The notes under the pieces are model-generated. The model saw only the letters and a program-made list of their open reading frames with translations. It did no database searches and was not told the origin of the DNA. Of a DNA stretch of 64,000 nt, positions 15,920 to 24,327 are shown piece by piece (the stretch's first letter is position 1; each line of letters starts with the position of its first letter). Source of the DNA: LZORAL124-50-18 sp051208045 (GTDB lineage Bacteria > Pseudomonadota > Gammaproteobacteria > Pseudomonadales > Oleiphilaceae); assembly GCA_051208045.1 (NCBI GenBank), contig JBPJFY010000001.1, positions 1-64,000 of the forward strand, given 5' to 3'. The position numbers and the translations under genes are program-made.

Positions 15920-18900
15920 ATGAAATCACCCGGTACTTACAGTCCAAAAGACTCCATCGTCACCCGGTTTATTTTGTGGGCGGTATCGCTGTTTCTGCTT
16001 GCTTCTTCGGTGTTTACTACGCTGCATGCCTATCGGGAATACATTCGTGCCAAGGACCAGATTACCCACGATCTGCAACGTTACTGTGAGGCTTACGCGC
16101 CCGGCTTAACGCAAGCCATCTGGAGTATCGATGAACGCCAGCTCAGTATCATTCTGAGTGGTGTTGAGAGCCTGTCAGTCGTGACCGGCGTGAAGATTGT
16201 CACCGAATTTGAAGCCATGAACTTTATGCAGGGTGAGGTCCTGGAAGGTGCTTCGCTGGAATCTGAGCATGTGTTTGGCCGAACCGTGGATCTGGTTTAT
16301 GAAGGGACGGACATGATGGAGCGCCGGCCTCTGGGCCAGTTGATTCTCTACTCCAATCGGTCGGTGGTATTCGCTCAGGTGGAAGGCAGCCTTTTGTTTA
16401 TCGTCTTTAATGCGTTGTTGGCGGGCATACTTCTGGCGGTCATTCTGTTTGCTTCGGCGCGGCGAATGCTCATTCGACCGCTTTCCCTGTTTGTCGATCA
16501 GGTGCGGGATATCGGGTTGGATAATTTGCGCCCGGTGACACTGAATTTGCCCAAAGAAAGCCAGAATGAGTTGCAAATGTTGGAATCGGCTTTTAATAAA
16601 ATGCTGGCGAATTTGAGTGTGCAATCGCAACAACAGCGCCAAATGGCCCAGGACTTGGAGGCGAGTGAGCGACAATTTCGCAGCATTTTCGAGAATGCGG
16701 TGGAAGGGATTTATCAAAGTTCTTTGGATGGGCGATTTATCCAAACCAATCCGGCGATGGCGCGATTGTTTGGTTACGAGTCGCCGGAATCTCTGGTGAA
16801 AGGGGTCTCAGATATTGGTTCCGAATGTTATGTCGATGCCGGGGCGCGCAGGGATCTGATTGCGCTGCTGGATGAAGAGGAACAGGTGGTGGGGCTGGAA
16901 AGCCGTTTCAAACGTCGGGATGGTTCACGTTTCTGGGGCGTGGAGTCTATGCGTAAGGTGTACTCGCCACAACATAAGGTCGTTTATTACGAAGGAACGG
17001 TGGCGGATGTGACCTCTCGGCGGGAAATGGCCAAAGCGCGCATGGAAAAGAAAACTGCCGAGCTGGCCAACCAGGCGAAAAGTGACTTCCTGGCCAACAT
17101 GAGCCATGAAATACGGACACCAATGAATGCGGTCATCGGGATGAGTGCGCTGACGCTCAAGACGGACCTAACCTCTCAGCAGCGGGATTACGTCACCAAG
17201 ATCGAAACGGCCGCGAAATCTCTGTTGGGCATCATCAATGATATTCTGGATTTTTCGAAGATCGAAGCCGGAAAGATGCAACTGGAGAAGGTGCCTTTTG
17301 ATCTGGAAAAAATGCTGGAACACTTTTCGACCGTGGTTGGGCTGAAAGCCGAAGAAAAAGGGCTTGAATTGATTTACTCCCTTCAGCCGGATGTGCCGGT
17401 GCATCTCATTGGTGACCCGCTTCGGCTGACTCAGGTGTTGATTAACCTGGGTGGGAATGCGGTGAAATTCACCGAGTCCGGCCAGGTGGTTGTGGCCATT
17501 GAGCGCTTGTCTTCAGAGGCGTGTCAGCGTGTGTCTCCCAAACATGTGCCTTGGTCTGATCAGGAGGTCGCACTCAAATTCTCCATCCAGGATTCGGGCA
17601 TTGGAATGGATGCCGAGCAAATGAAACGCTTGTTTCAGTCGTTCAATCAGGCGGACACCAGCACCACTCGGCGCTTTGGAGGAACCGGGCTGGGGCTGGC
17701 GATCAGCAAAAAACTGGTGAATCTGTTCGGGGGCAGGATCTGGGTGGAGAGTGAGCCGGATCATGGGAGCACGTTCGCATTTACCGGGGTGTTCGGGATT
17801 AAATCCGGAGAAACCATTCGCTCGACGTATCCACCGGATGTGCGAGGTATGCGAATTCTGCTGCTCGATGACAATGAAACCGCGCTCACCGTGCTCAGCG
17901 ACACGATGAAGGCCATGCGCTTTGATGTGGTGCATGCCACTCGTCCGGAAGATGCTCTCACATTGTTAAAATCTCAGCCGGAAGGGAAGAAGTTTCAGCT
18001 GGTGATTTCAGATTTTCAGATGCCTCATATGACCGGGCTCCAGATTGCTCGTGCTGTTCGTGCTTTGGACGGTTTCGAATCTCTCCCGTTTATTTTAATG
18101 GCGTCACCGCTCTTACTGGATGAGGTGCGGGATGAAGTGAGTGATATCGGGATCAACGGTATGCTGCCGAAGCCCGTCACCCCCTCCAATGTTTTCGATG
18201 CAATCATGGGGGCGTTGGGCAGGGGAAACGAAAACTATCAGACTGTCTATGATGACACTCATCGCGAAAATGTCGACTTGAACGCGATCCGAGGGGCAAG
18301 AATACTTGTCGTTGAGGATAATCCCATTAACCAGCAGGTGGCAAGCGAGCTTCTGGCGTCTGAACAGTTTGTGGTTGAAGTCGCTGCCAATGGCGAAGAG
18401 GGTGTTAAGAAAGTGGCGGCCGAGGGGATTCCGCCCTTTGACGCAATTCTGATGGATATCCAGATGCCGGTCATGGATGGGTTCGATGCGACCAAGGCGA
18501 TTCGAGCGTTGCCAGGCTCGCAGGCGGAGGTGCCGATTATCGCGCTGACGGCACACGCTATCTCTAAAGAGCGCAGCAAGTGTCTGAAAGCGGGGATGAG
18601 TGATTTTGTGTCGAAGCCCATTGAGCCTGTGGACTTGTTTTCTGCGCTCTCCAAGTGGATTAAACCTTTGGCCAAGCCTGCAATTTCTGGTGAGGATGTT
18701 GCCATCTCAGCCCCTGAAAAAGAGGTGTCGTTACCGGCGCAGCTACCCGGTATTGATATTCATGCGGGTGTGCGCCGGGTGGGAGGAAATCAGGCGCGGT
18801 TTGTGGGATTGGTTGCGGATTTTTCCGTCAAGCATGGCGAAGCGCTGAAACGATTGACTGAGCTGATGGACAGTGCCTCCTACAAAGAGTTGGGTGTATT

Positions 18901-19339
18901 GGTGCATAGCATGAAAGGGGGTGCAGGTAATTTGTCTGCGAATGAGCTCTTTGAGGCGTTAAAAGCGCTTGAATGTGCTTTGGAAGCTCATGATTACGGT
19001 GCGTTAAGAAGCCTGGTGGTGATCTGCTCTGCAGCGTTTGATCGATATGCCTTGTCGGCGAAAAAACTGCAGCGGGACTATCAGGCCGCGCTGGTTGCTT
19101 TGCCCAGTGAGAAGAGCGACAGGGCGTGGGATGCGGAGCTGGTGCGATTGCGGCGCTTGATGGATGAGGACTATCCTGCTGCGCTGGATTTGGCTGAGCA
19201 CCTGAAGCACCAGTTTGAAGAGGAAGTTCAGGTACAATTTAACCAAATTGCCGCCTGTCTGGTAGACTTTAATGAAGACGAAGCGCGGGAACGCCTGGAT
19301 AAAATGTTGGCGGACATGTCAATTCCGGTGAAGGAGTAA
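15920..19339 (+). CDS. hybrid sensor histidine kinase with PAS, two receiver domains and Hpt
   Basis: A 1139-residue inner-membrane kinase. Order: transmembrane helix (about 12-32), periplasmic loop, second helix (about 157-177), a HAMP-like region, PAS (about 250-370), then the HisKA domain with SHEIRTPMNAVIGMS and phospho-acceptor H396. The ATPase domain follows, with N513 in the N box, DSGIGM and GGTGLGLAI. Receiver 1 has D698 (ISDFQMP) and receiver 2 has D846 (LMDIQMP). The C-terminal Hpt domain has H996 in HSMKGGAG. All phosphotransfer residues are present, so a full His-Asp-His relay is possible. It ends three bases before the response regulator-cyclase gene, the likely final acceptor. 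The system is unlike any I can name. Confidence 0.93.
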   Translation: MKSPGTYSPKDSIVTRFILWAVSLFLLASSVFTTLHAYREYIRAKDQITHDLQRYCEAYAPGLTQAIWSIDERQLSIILSGVESLSVVTGVKIVTEFEAMNFMQGEVLEGASLESEHVFGRTVDLVYEGTDMMERRPLGQLILYSNRSVVFAQVEGSLLFIVFNALLAGILLAVILFASARRMLIRPLSLFVDQVRDIGLDNLRPVTLNLPKESQNELQMLESAFNKMLANLSVQSQQQRQMAQDLEASERQFRSIFENAVEGIYQSSLDGRFIQTNPAMARLFGYESPESLVKGVSDIGSECYVDAGARRDLIALLDEEEQVVGLESRFKRRDGSRFWGVESMRKVYSPQHKVVYYEGTVADVTSRREMAKARMEKKTAELANQAKSDFLANMSHEIRTPMNAVIGMSALTLKTDLTSQQRDYVTKIETAAKSLLGIINDILDFSKIEAGKMQLEKVPFDLEKMLEHFSTVVGLKAEEKGLELIYSLQPDVPVHLIGDPLRLTQVLINLGGNAVKFTESGQVVVAIERLSSEACQRVSPKHVPWSDQEVALKFSIQDSGIGMDAEQMKRLFQSFNQADTSTTRRFGGTGLGLAISKKLVNLFGGRIWVESEPDHGSTFAFTGVFGIKSGETIRSTYPPDVRGMRILLLDDNETALTVLSDTMKAMRFDVVHATRPEDALTLLKSQPEGKKFQLVISDFQMPHMTGLQIARAVRALDGFESLPFILMASPLLLDEVRDEVSDIGINGMLPKPVTPSNVFDAIMGALGRGNENYQTVYDDTHRENVDLNAIRGARILVVEDNPINQQVASELLASEQFVVEVAANGEEGVKKVAAEGIPPFDAILMDIQMPVMDGFDATKAIRALPGSQAEVPIIALTAHAISKERSKCLKAGMSDFVSKPIEPVDLFSALSKWIKPLAKPAISGEDVAISAPEKEVSLPAQLPGIDIHAGVRRVGGNQARFVGLVADFSVKHGEALKRLTELMDSASYKELGVLVHSMKGGAGNLSANELFEALKALECALEAHDYGALRSLVVICSAAFDRYALSAKKLQRDYQAALVALPSEKSDRAWDAELVRLRRLMDEDYPAALDLAEHLKHQFEEEVQVQFNQIAACLVDFNEDEARERLDKMLADMSIPVKE

Positions 19340-19342
19340 GCC

Positions 19343-20287
19343 ATGCAGGAAACGAATAAGGCCCGCATTCTCATTGTCGATGATGTGGCTGAGAATATTC
19401 ATGTATTGATGGAAGTGCTGCGTACGGATTATCAAGTGGTGCCAGCGCGCAGTGGTCAGGTTGCTTTGCAAAAAGCCATGGCGGAGCCGCAGCCTGATCT
19501 GATTCTGCTGGACATCCTGATGCCGGAAATGGATGGCTACGAGGTATGCCAGAAACTCAAAGGAATGCCGCAAACCAAAGACATTCCTGTGATTTACATC
19601 ACCTCGGTCTCCGATGCCATTGATGAGGCTAAGGGGTTTCGCCTGGGGGCGGTGGATTATATTACGAAGCCATTTCATCCGGATGTGGTGAAGGCTCGCG
19701 TCAAGGCGCATCTTGAGTTGCGGCGGAAGTCCGAGCTGCTTGAAAAACTGGCGATGCGTGACGCGTTGACAGATGTTTATAATCGGCGGCGGTTTGACGA
19801 GGTCGTGGGGCAGGAGTGGGATCGTGCCTTTCGGCAGAAAAAAACGCTTGCGCTGGCCATGCTGGATATTGACTGCTTCAAGCCGTTCAATGACAACTAT
19901 GGGCACGCGGCGGGAGATGCGTGTCTCCGGCGGGTGGCGCGTTGCATGGATGCCTCGCTGCTTCGACCCATGGACTTCCTTGCCCGATACGGTGGAGAAG
20001 AGTTTGTTGTGCTTCTCGCGGACACGGATTATGACGGTGCCATGCGGGTGACCCGGCGTATGTTGGACGATGTTTCAGCGCTCCAGATCAATCATCAATA
20101 TTCTGACGCAAGTGATACGGTGACGCTGAGCGCAGGGGTCTGTGTGGTTAGTCCTTTTCTGTCCGGAGGGTCTCCGCTTGAGCTCGTTGAGCACGCCGAT
20201 AAAATGCTCTATGAGTCGAAACACAATGGTCGGAATTGTGTGACCGGCCTTGATATGGTGGAAGGGGTTGCCACCTTTAAAGTGTAG
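19343..20287 (+). CDS. response regulator with diguanylate cyclase domain
   Basis: A 314-residue protein with an N-terminal receiver domain (phospho-acceptor D57 in LLDILMPEMDG, Lys switch in YITKPFHP). A GGDEF domain follows from about residue 140. The active site is GGEEF at 217-221, an active variant. An inhibitory product-binding site RxxD is present as R208-P-M-D211, five residues before the GGEEF. This PleD/WspR-like layout makes cyclic di-GMP when phosphorylated. It lies three bases after the hybrid kinase, which probably phosphorylates it through its Hpt domain. A poor hairpin with a T run is seen about 250 bases downstream. Confidence 0.93.
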   Translation: MQETNKARILIVDDVAENIHVLMEVLRTDYQVVPARSGQVALQKAMAEPQPDLILLDILMPEMDGYEVCQKLKGMPQTKDIPVIYITSVSDAIDEAKGFRLGAVDYITKPFHPDVVKARVKAHLELRRKSELLEKLAMRDALTDVYNRRRFDEVVGQEWDRAFRQKKTLALAMLDIDCFKPFNDNYGHAAGDACLRRVARCMDASLLRPMDFLARYGGEEFVVLLADTDYDGAMRVTRRMLDDVSALQINHQYSDASDTVTLSAGVCVVSPFLSGGSPLELVEHADKMLYESKHNGRNCVTGLDMVEGVATFKV

Positions 20288-20535
20288 TTTGCTGGTGATT
20301 TTCCCCGGAGCGCGGTCGGTCGCTTTACATTCGCTCAGGTTTTTGATATCAATGACGTTCTTGCGGGCTCATGGCTCCGCATATCCTCTCTTTTTAAGAC
20401 CTGCTCTAAAAATCTCTTCGTATATCAAAAAATATTCTTAAAGTTCAACTGGTTTCTAGATAGTTGTCTCATCTTCCTGATTTTAATGGATATTGTTTGT
20501 CTAATATCTGTCCAGTTTATCCCCCGTCCTGCTAA

Positions 20536-20561
20536 CCCTTTGTCTTGAAAAGGGAATTTTT
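20536..20561 (+). terminator. weak terminator-like hairpin
   Basis: CCCTTT (20536-20541) pairs with AAAGGG (20549-20554), followed by AATTTTT. The stem is short and AT-containing. It would isolate the dcw promoter from the upstream signalling operon, but it is weak. Confidence 0.35.
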
Positions 20562-20583
20562 GCGCATTCTCCTGACCTCCTAC

Positions 20584-20612
20584 TTGCATTGTGGTATCGC
20601 TGTTTCTATAGT
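20584..20612 (+). promoter_or_regulatory. promoter of the mraZ-led division cluster
   Basis: TTGCAT at 20584-20589 and TATAGT at 20607-20612 with 17-base spacing. The predicted start, about 20619, falls at the first MraZ boxes, a layout suited to autorepression. Confidence 0.75.
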
Positions 20613-20679
20613 GTGTGAAAAAGTGGGTAAAAGTGTATTTTTGTGGTTTTTTAAATAGAAAAGTGGGGTTTTGGGGGAG
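20610..20679 (+). promoter_or_regulatory. MraZ operator array, 10-bp period
   Basis: Copies of an AAAGTG(G/T)-N3 motif recur with a period of exactly 10 bases. Clear copies are AAAGTGG at 20620-20626, AAAGTGT at 20630-20636, TTTGTGG at 20640-20646, AAAGTGG at 20660-20666 and TTTGGGG at 20670-20676. A GTGTG at 20613 is a possible further copy; the slot at 20650 is degenerate. Direct repeats of this kind are the known target of MraZ, the repressor encoded next. The array overlaps the start of transcription. Confidence 0.8.
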
Positions 20680-20698
20680 ATTCGCCCAGAAATGAACT

Positions 20699-21142
20699 GT
20701 GTTCTTAGGTAGTCAGGCGATCAACATGGACGCGAAAGGTCGGGTGGCCATCCCGACAAAGTTTCGCGACCAACTGCATGAACGGTGTGGGGGGCAAATT
20801 GTTGTGACCGCGCACCCGGACGAGCCGTGCCTGATTGTTTATCCCAGACCGCAATGGGAAGAGATCTTGCCTCAGATTCTGGCGCTTCCCGATACCAACA
20901 AAAAATGCAAGAAAATGAAGCGTCTGATTATGGGGCATGCCGTTGAGTTGGAAGTGGACGTGAATGGCAGAATTCTCGTGTCGCCGACATTGAGGACGCA
21001 TGCTCACCTGGACAAAAAGCTGATGCTGATTGGTCAGGGTAATAAGTTGGAATTGTGGGGCGCTGAGGCGTGGGAGCAATGGATGAGTGATGAAGACGAT
21101 GACGGTGAGATGCCGGAAAGTCTTCAGAACTTGAACTTCTAA
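20699..21142 (+). CDS. mraZ: transcriptional regulator MraZ
   Basis: A 147-residue ring-forming regulator of the AbrB-like SpoVT fold that represses its own dcw operon. Two MraZ halves are visible: FLGSQAINMDAKGRVAIPTK at the start, and DVNGRILVSPTLR followed by HLDKKLMLIGQGNKLELW. The start is a GTG at 20699, fixed by alignment to the family N-terminus; no good Shine-Dalgarno is close by (GGGGGAG is 19 bases away). This may keep expression low. First gene of the cluster. Confidence 0.94.
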   Translation: MFLGSQAINMDAKGRVAIPTKFRDQLHERCGGQIVVTAHPDEPCLIVYPRPQWEEILPQILALPDTNKKCKKMKRLIMGHAVELEVDVNGRILVSPTLRTHAHLDKKLMLIGQGNKLELWGAEAWEQWMSDEDDDGEMPESLQNLNF

Positions 21143-21179
21143 GTGATAGCCCGATTCGCAAAGAGTGGTTGCAATACAT

Positions 21180-22106
21180 ATGGGTGAGCACAAAACCGTA
21201 CTGTTGGATGAAGCGGTCGAGCTGTTGATCAGTAATCCTGATGGTGTGTATGTGGATGGCACGTTCGGGCGAGGCGGCCATACGCGGTTGCTGCTGAGCA
21301 AGCTTACCGATAAAGCGCGGGTAATTGGTTTTGACAAAGATCCGGATGCTGTGAACGTTGCCGAAAAGCTTGCCCAGGAAGACCCCCGCTTCAGTATTGT
21401 GCATGATGCCTATGTGTCGATGCAGGCGGCATTGGCTGCTAAGTCCATTGATCGTGTGGATGGGATTCTGTTGGATTTAGGTGTCTCTTCACCGCAGCTG
21501 GATAATGCCGAACGCGGTTTCAGTTTTATGCAGGATGGTCCGCTGGACATGCGCATGAATACGCGATCGGGTGTTACGGCAGAAGAATGGGTAGCCACCG
21601 TATCTGAGCAGGAAATCGTGCGGGTACTGAGAGAATACGGAGAGGAAAAGTTTGCCAGACGGATGGCAGGCGCTATCGTCAAAGCGCGACAGGAAGCGCC
21701 CATCCGAACAACCGGGCAGCTGGCCAAGATTGTTGCTGAAGCAAACCCGGCTTGGGAAAAAGGCAAGCACCCAGCGACCCGAGCCTTTCAGGCGATCAGA
21801 ATTGAAATCAATCGGGAGTTGGCAGATCTGGAGCCAACATTGGAAGCCGCTTCCGGACTGCTGAAAAACGCGGGTCGGCTGGTGGTGATCAGCTTTCATT
21901 CTCTGGAAGATCGCATTGTGAAGCGTTTTATGCGCCACAAAGTGAAGGGGCCTGAGCTGCCGAGAGGCGTGCCGGTGCGTGCCGATGCATTTAAAGTGGA
22001 TTTTCGATTGGTGGGCAAGGCGGTTAAACCGAGTGCGCAGGAGGTGGATGCTAACCCTCGCGCCCGGAGTGCAATGATGAGAACGATGGAGCGACTCTTG
22101 GACTGA
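21180..22106 (+). CDS. rsmH: 16S rRNA (cytosine(1402)-N4)-methyltransferase
   Basis: A 308-residue SAM-dependent methyltransferase acting on N4 of C1402 in 16S rRNA, the same nucleotide modified by the nearby RsmI. The SAM motif VDGTFGRGGHTRLLL, ILLDLGVSSPQLDNAERGFSF and LVVISFHSLEDRIVKRF are conserved. I chose the ATG at 21180 (MGEHKTVLLDEAV), which matches the family start; an in-frame GTG at 21165 would add five residues. Second gene of the dcw cluster. Confidence 0.95.
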   Translation: MGEHKTVLLDEAVELLISNPDGVYVDGTFGRGGHTRLLLSKLTDKARVIGFDKDPDAVNVAEKLAQEDPRFSIVHDAYVSMQAALAAKSIDRVDGILLDLGVSSPQLDNAERGFSFMQDGPLDMRMNTRSGVTAEEWVATVSEQEIVRVLREYGEEKFARRMAGAIVKARQEAPIRTTGQLAKIVAEANPAWEKGKHPATRAFQAIRIEINRELADLEPTLEAASGLLKNAGRLVVISFHSLEDRIVKRFMRHKVKGPELPRGVPVRADAFKVDFRLVGKAVKPSAQEVDANPRARSAMMRTMERLLD

Positions 22107-22156
22107 GCACACTCAGTGGGCTTGGGAAAGAAACCTAAAACGTCAGGGGGAAACGA

Positions 22157-22528
22157 ATGTTCTTAGTTGATGCAGGACTTCTGAAGTCGCTACCAGCCAA
22201 CCTGAAATCGGAGCAAGCGTCTGCGAGCACACTTTCCTCAAGCGTCGCAGGCGAGGTGTTTACCAGGCCAGTGCTGGTGACTCTGTGCCTGATGGGTGTA
22301 TTAACCGCCTGCATATTTGCTTCCGTGTATGCCGTGCATTCGAACAGAGCACTGTACACCCAGCTGGAGACCGTGCTGGATGAGCGGGATTTTTATCAGG
22401 CGCAGTGGAGTCAGTTGCTTTTAGAGCAGAGTGCGCTCACTGCACCGGGGCGCGTTGAGCAGATCGCCCGGAACAAGCTGCATATGGTTTTGCCGAGCAC
22501 AGACGAAATCGTCGTGATAAGAAAATGA
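22157..22528 (+). CDS. ftsL: cell division protein FtsL
   Basis: A 123-residue bitopic divisome protein that with FtsB and FtsQ activates FtsWI. A cytoplasmic N-terminus of about 35 residues precedes one transmembrane helix (about 37-58). The periplasmic part forms a short coiled coil with the ARNKLHMVLP segment typical of FtsL. The N-terminal tail is longer than in E. coli. It overlaps ftsI by four bases (ATGA). Confidence 0.88.
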   Translation: MFLVDAGLLKSLPANLKSEQASASTLSSSVAGEVFTRPVLVTLCLMGVLTACIFASVYAVHSNRALYTQLETVLDERDFYQAQWSQLLLEQSALTAPGRVEQIARNKLHMVLPSTDEIVVIRK

Positions 22529-24327
22529 GCACAAAAATAATAAACAAAAATCTGGAACCTGAGCACAACGTCGAACGGTCGTCCTGGCGCTATGCGATGG
22601 TGTTGTTTTTTATGGCGGTTGCCCTGGTGCTGTTGATGTATCGAATGGTGCAGCTGCATGTGCTTGAGAAGGATTTTCTTATCAATCAGGGGGAAGCTCG
22701 AACCATTCGCTTTGAAGAAATTGTTGCTAACCGGGGGGTAATCACGGACCGATCCGGTGAGCCGTTGGCAGTGAGTACGCCGGTTGAAACGGTCTGGATG
22801 AATCCGCAGGAGTTTCTGCAGGGGCAGGTGGATAAGGCATCCGTGGCTGCCTTGTGTGCGTTGCTGGAAATTCGAACGGACTGGTTTTATGAACGTCTGG
22901 AACTCAATCAGGCACGCGAGTTTGTGTATTTAAAACGTAAGATCCAGCCTGCGCTGGCACGGCAAGTGAACCAGCTGAAACTGCCCGGGGTACATATTCA
23001 AAGAGATTACAAGCGATTCTATCCTGCCTCGGAGGTCGCATCCCATGTGGTTGGCTTTGTGGATATTGACGAGAAGGGCCAAGAGGGGATGGAGCTGGCG
23101 TTTGATAGCTGGCTCAAAGGCGTGCCTGGCCGTAAACGGGTTCTGAAAGATCGCTTGGGTAATGTGATTGAAAACCTGGCGTTGGAAAAGGAGCCAAAAG
23201 CAGGTAATGACATGCGTCTGAGTCTGGATCTGAGGCTTCAGTACATTGCCTACCGAGAGCTGAAGTCGGTGGTAAAGGCGCATAATGCAAAAGCGGGCAG
23301 CATCGTGGTGTTGGATGCCAAAAATGCCGAGATACTCGCCATGGTTAACCAGCCTTCCTATAACCCGAATAACCGGGAAAGCCTGTTGCCGGGGAGTCTG
23401 AGAAATCGCGCGATCACGGATGTTTTTGAGCCGGGGTCCACAATGAAGCCGTTGACCATGCTGGCGGCATTTGAGTCCGGTAAGTATTCGCTCTCCTCAA
23501 AAGTGGATACCTCGCCGGGTATCTTGCGTATCGGGCAAAAGCGCATTCGAGATCACCGGGACTACGGCGTCATTGATGTGGCGACCGTGGTAGCGAAATC
23601 CAGTAATGTGGGTACGAGCAAGATAGCGCTGGATATTACCGGCGAGAAGGTTTGGGATATGTTTTATCGCCTGGGATTGGGGCAGGCAGTGGGCACCGGT
23701 TTTCCTGGTGAAGGGGTGGGAGTCTTACCGCATCCTGTGAAGTGGAAGCCACTCACCGTTGCAACACTGTCCTATGGCTATGGGTTGAATGTCACCGCGC
23801 TTCAACTGGCGCGCGCTTATCAAGTGGTGGCAAATGACGGGATGGGGTATCTGCCCTCTTTGCTGGCGGGATCTCAGGCAGGCAAAGGAACGCGTGTTGT
23901 TGAAAAATCGGTCGCGTGGCAAGTACGGCAGTCGCTGGTGAAAGTGATTGAAAAGGGCGGTACCGGTACACGCGCCCAGGTTGAAAGTTATCAGGCTGCG
24001 GGTAAAACGGGGACCGTGCATAGTGTTGGCAAAAGTGGCTATCAGGATAGTCAATACAAAGCGCTGTTTGCAGGTATGGTGCCCGCAGAGGCACCGGAAG
24101 TCGTCATGGCGATTGTGATTGACGGCCCACAAGGCGATGAGTATTACGGCGGTGAGGTGGCAGCGCCGGTATTCTCGCGGATTGCATCAAGTGCGATGCG
24201 TTTAATGAATGTTGCGCCAGACACGATTCCGACGCCGGAAGCGGCAGAGAAACAGTTGGATAAGGTGTTGGAGCATGCAGGGTTGGCCACGGAGGAGAGC
24301 AGATCTCGAGGGGGCCAAAATGGATGA
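22525..24327 (+). CDS. ftsI: peptidoglycan D,D-transpeptidase FtsI (PBP3)
   Basis: The septal class B penicillin-binding protein, 600 residues. It has a cytoplasmic tail, one transmembrane helix (about 22-43), a pedestal domain beginning RGVITDRSGEPLAVS, and a transpeptidase domain. Catalytic motifs: S305-T-M-K308 (nucleophile S305), S359-S-N361 and K494-T-G496. It works with FtsW, encoded farther on. It overlaps ftsL by four bases and murE by eight. The C-terminal tail after the transpeptidase domain is charged and not conserved. Confidence 0.96.
   Translation: MSTKIINKNLEPEHNVERSSWRYAMVLFFMAVALVLLMYRMVQLHVLEKDFLINQGEARTIRFEEIVANRGVITDRSGEPLAVSTPVETVWMNPQEFLQGQVDKASVAALCALLEIRTDWFYERLELNQAREFVYLKRKIQPALARQVNQLKLPGVHIQRDYKRFYPASEVASHVVGFVDIDEKGQEGMELAFDSWLKGVPGRKRVLKDRLGNVIENLALEKEPKAGNDMRLSLDLRLQYIAYRELKSVVKAHNAKAGSIVVLDAKNAEILAMVNQPSYNPNNRESLLPGSLRNRAITDVFEPGSTMKPLTMLAAFESGKYSLSSKVDTSPGILRIGQKRIRDHRDYGVIDVATVVAKSSNVGTSKIALDITGEKVWDMFYRLGLGQAVGTGFPGEGVGVLPHPVKWKPLTVATLSYGYGLNVTALQLARAYQVVANDGMGYLPSLLAGSQAGKGTRVVEKSVAWQVRQSLVKVIEKGGTGTRAQVESYQAAGKTGTVHSVGKSGYQDSQYKALFAGMVPAEAPEVVMAIVIDGPQGDEYYGGEVAAPVFSRIASSAMRLMNVAPDTIPTPEAAEKQLDKVLEHAGLATEESRSRGGQNG

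Larger units (their letters stand above)
20288..20698 (+). other. 411-base intergenic region before mraZ
   Basis: No gene is supported here. The first 240 bases are AT-rich with scattered A and T tracts and no clear signal. A weak terminator-like hairpin, the mraZ promoter and the MraZ box array occupy 20536-20680 and are listed separately. Confidence 0.7.
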
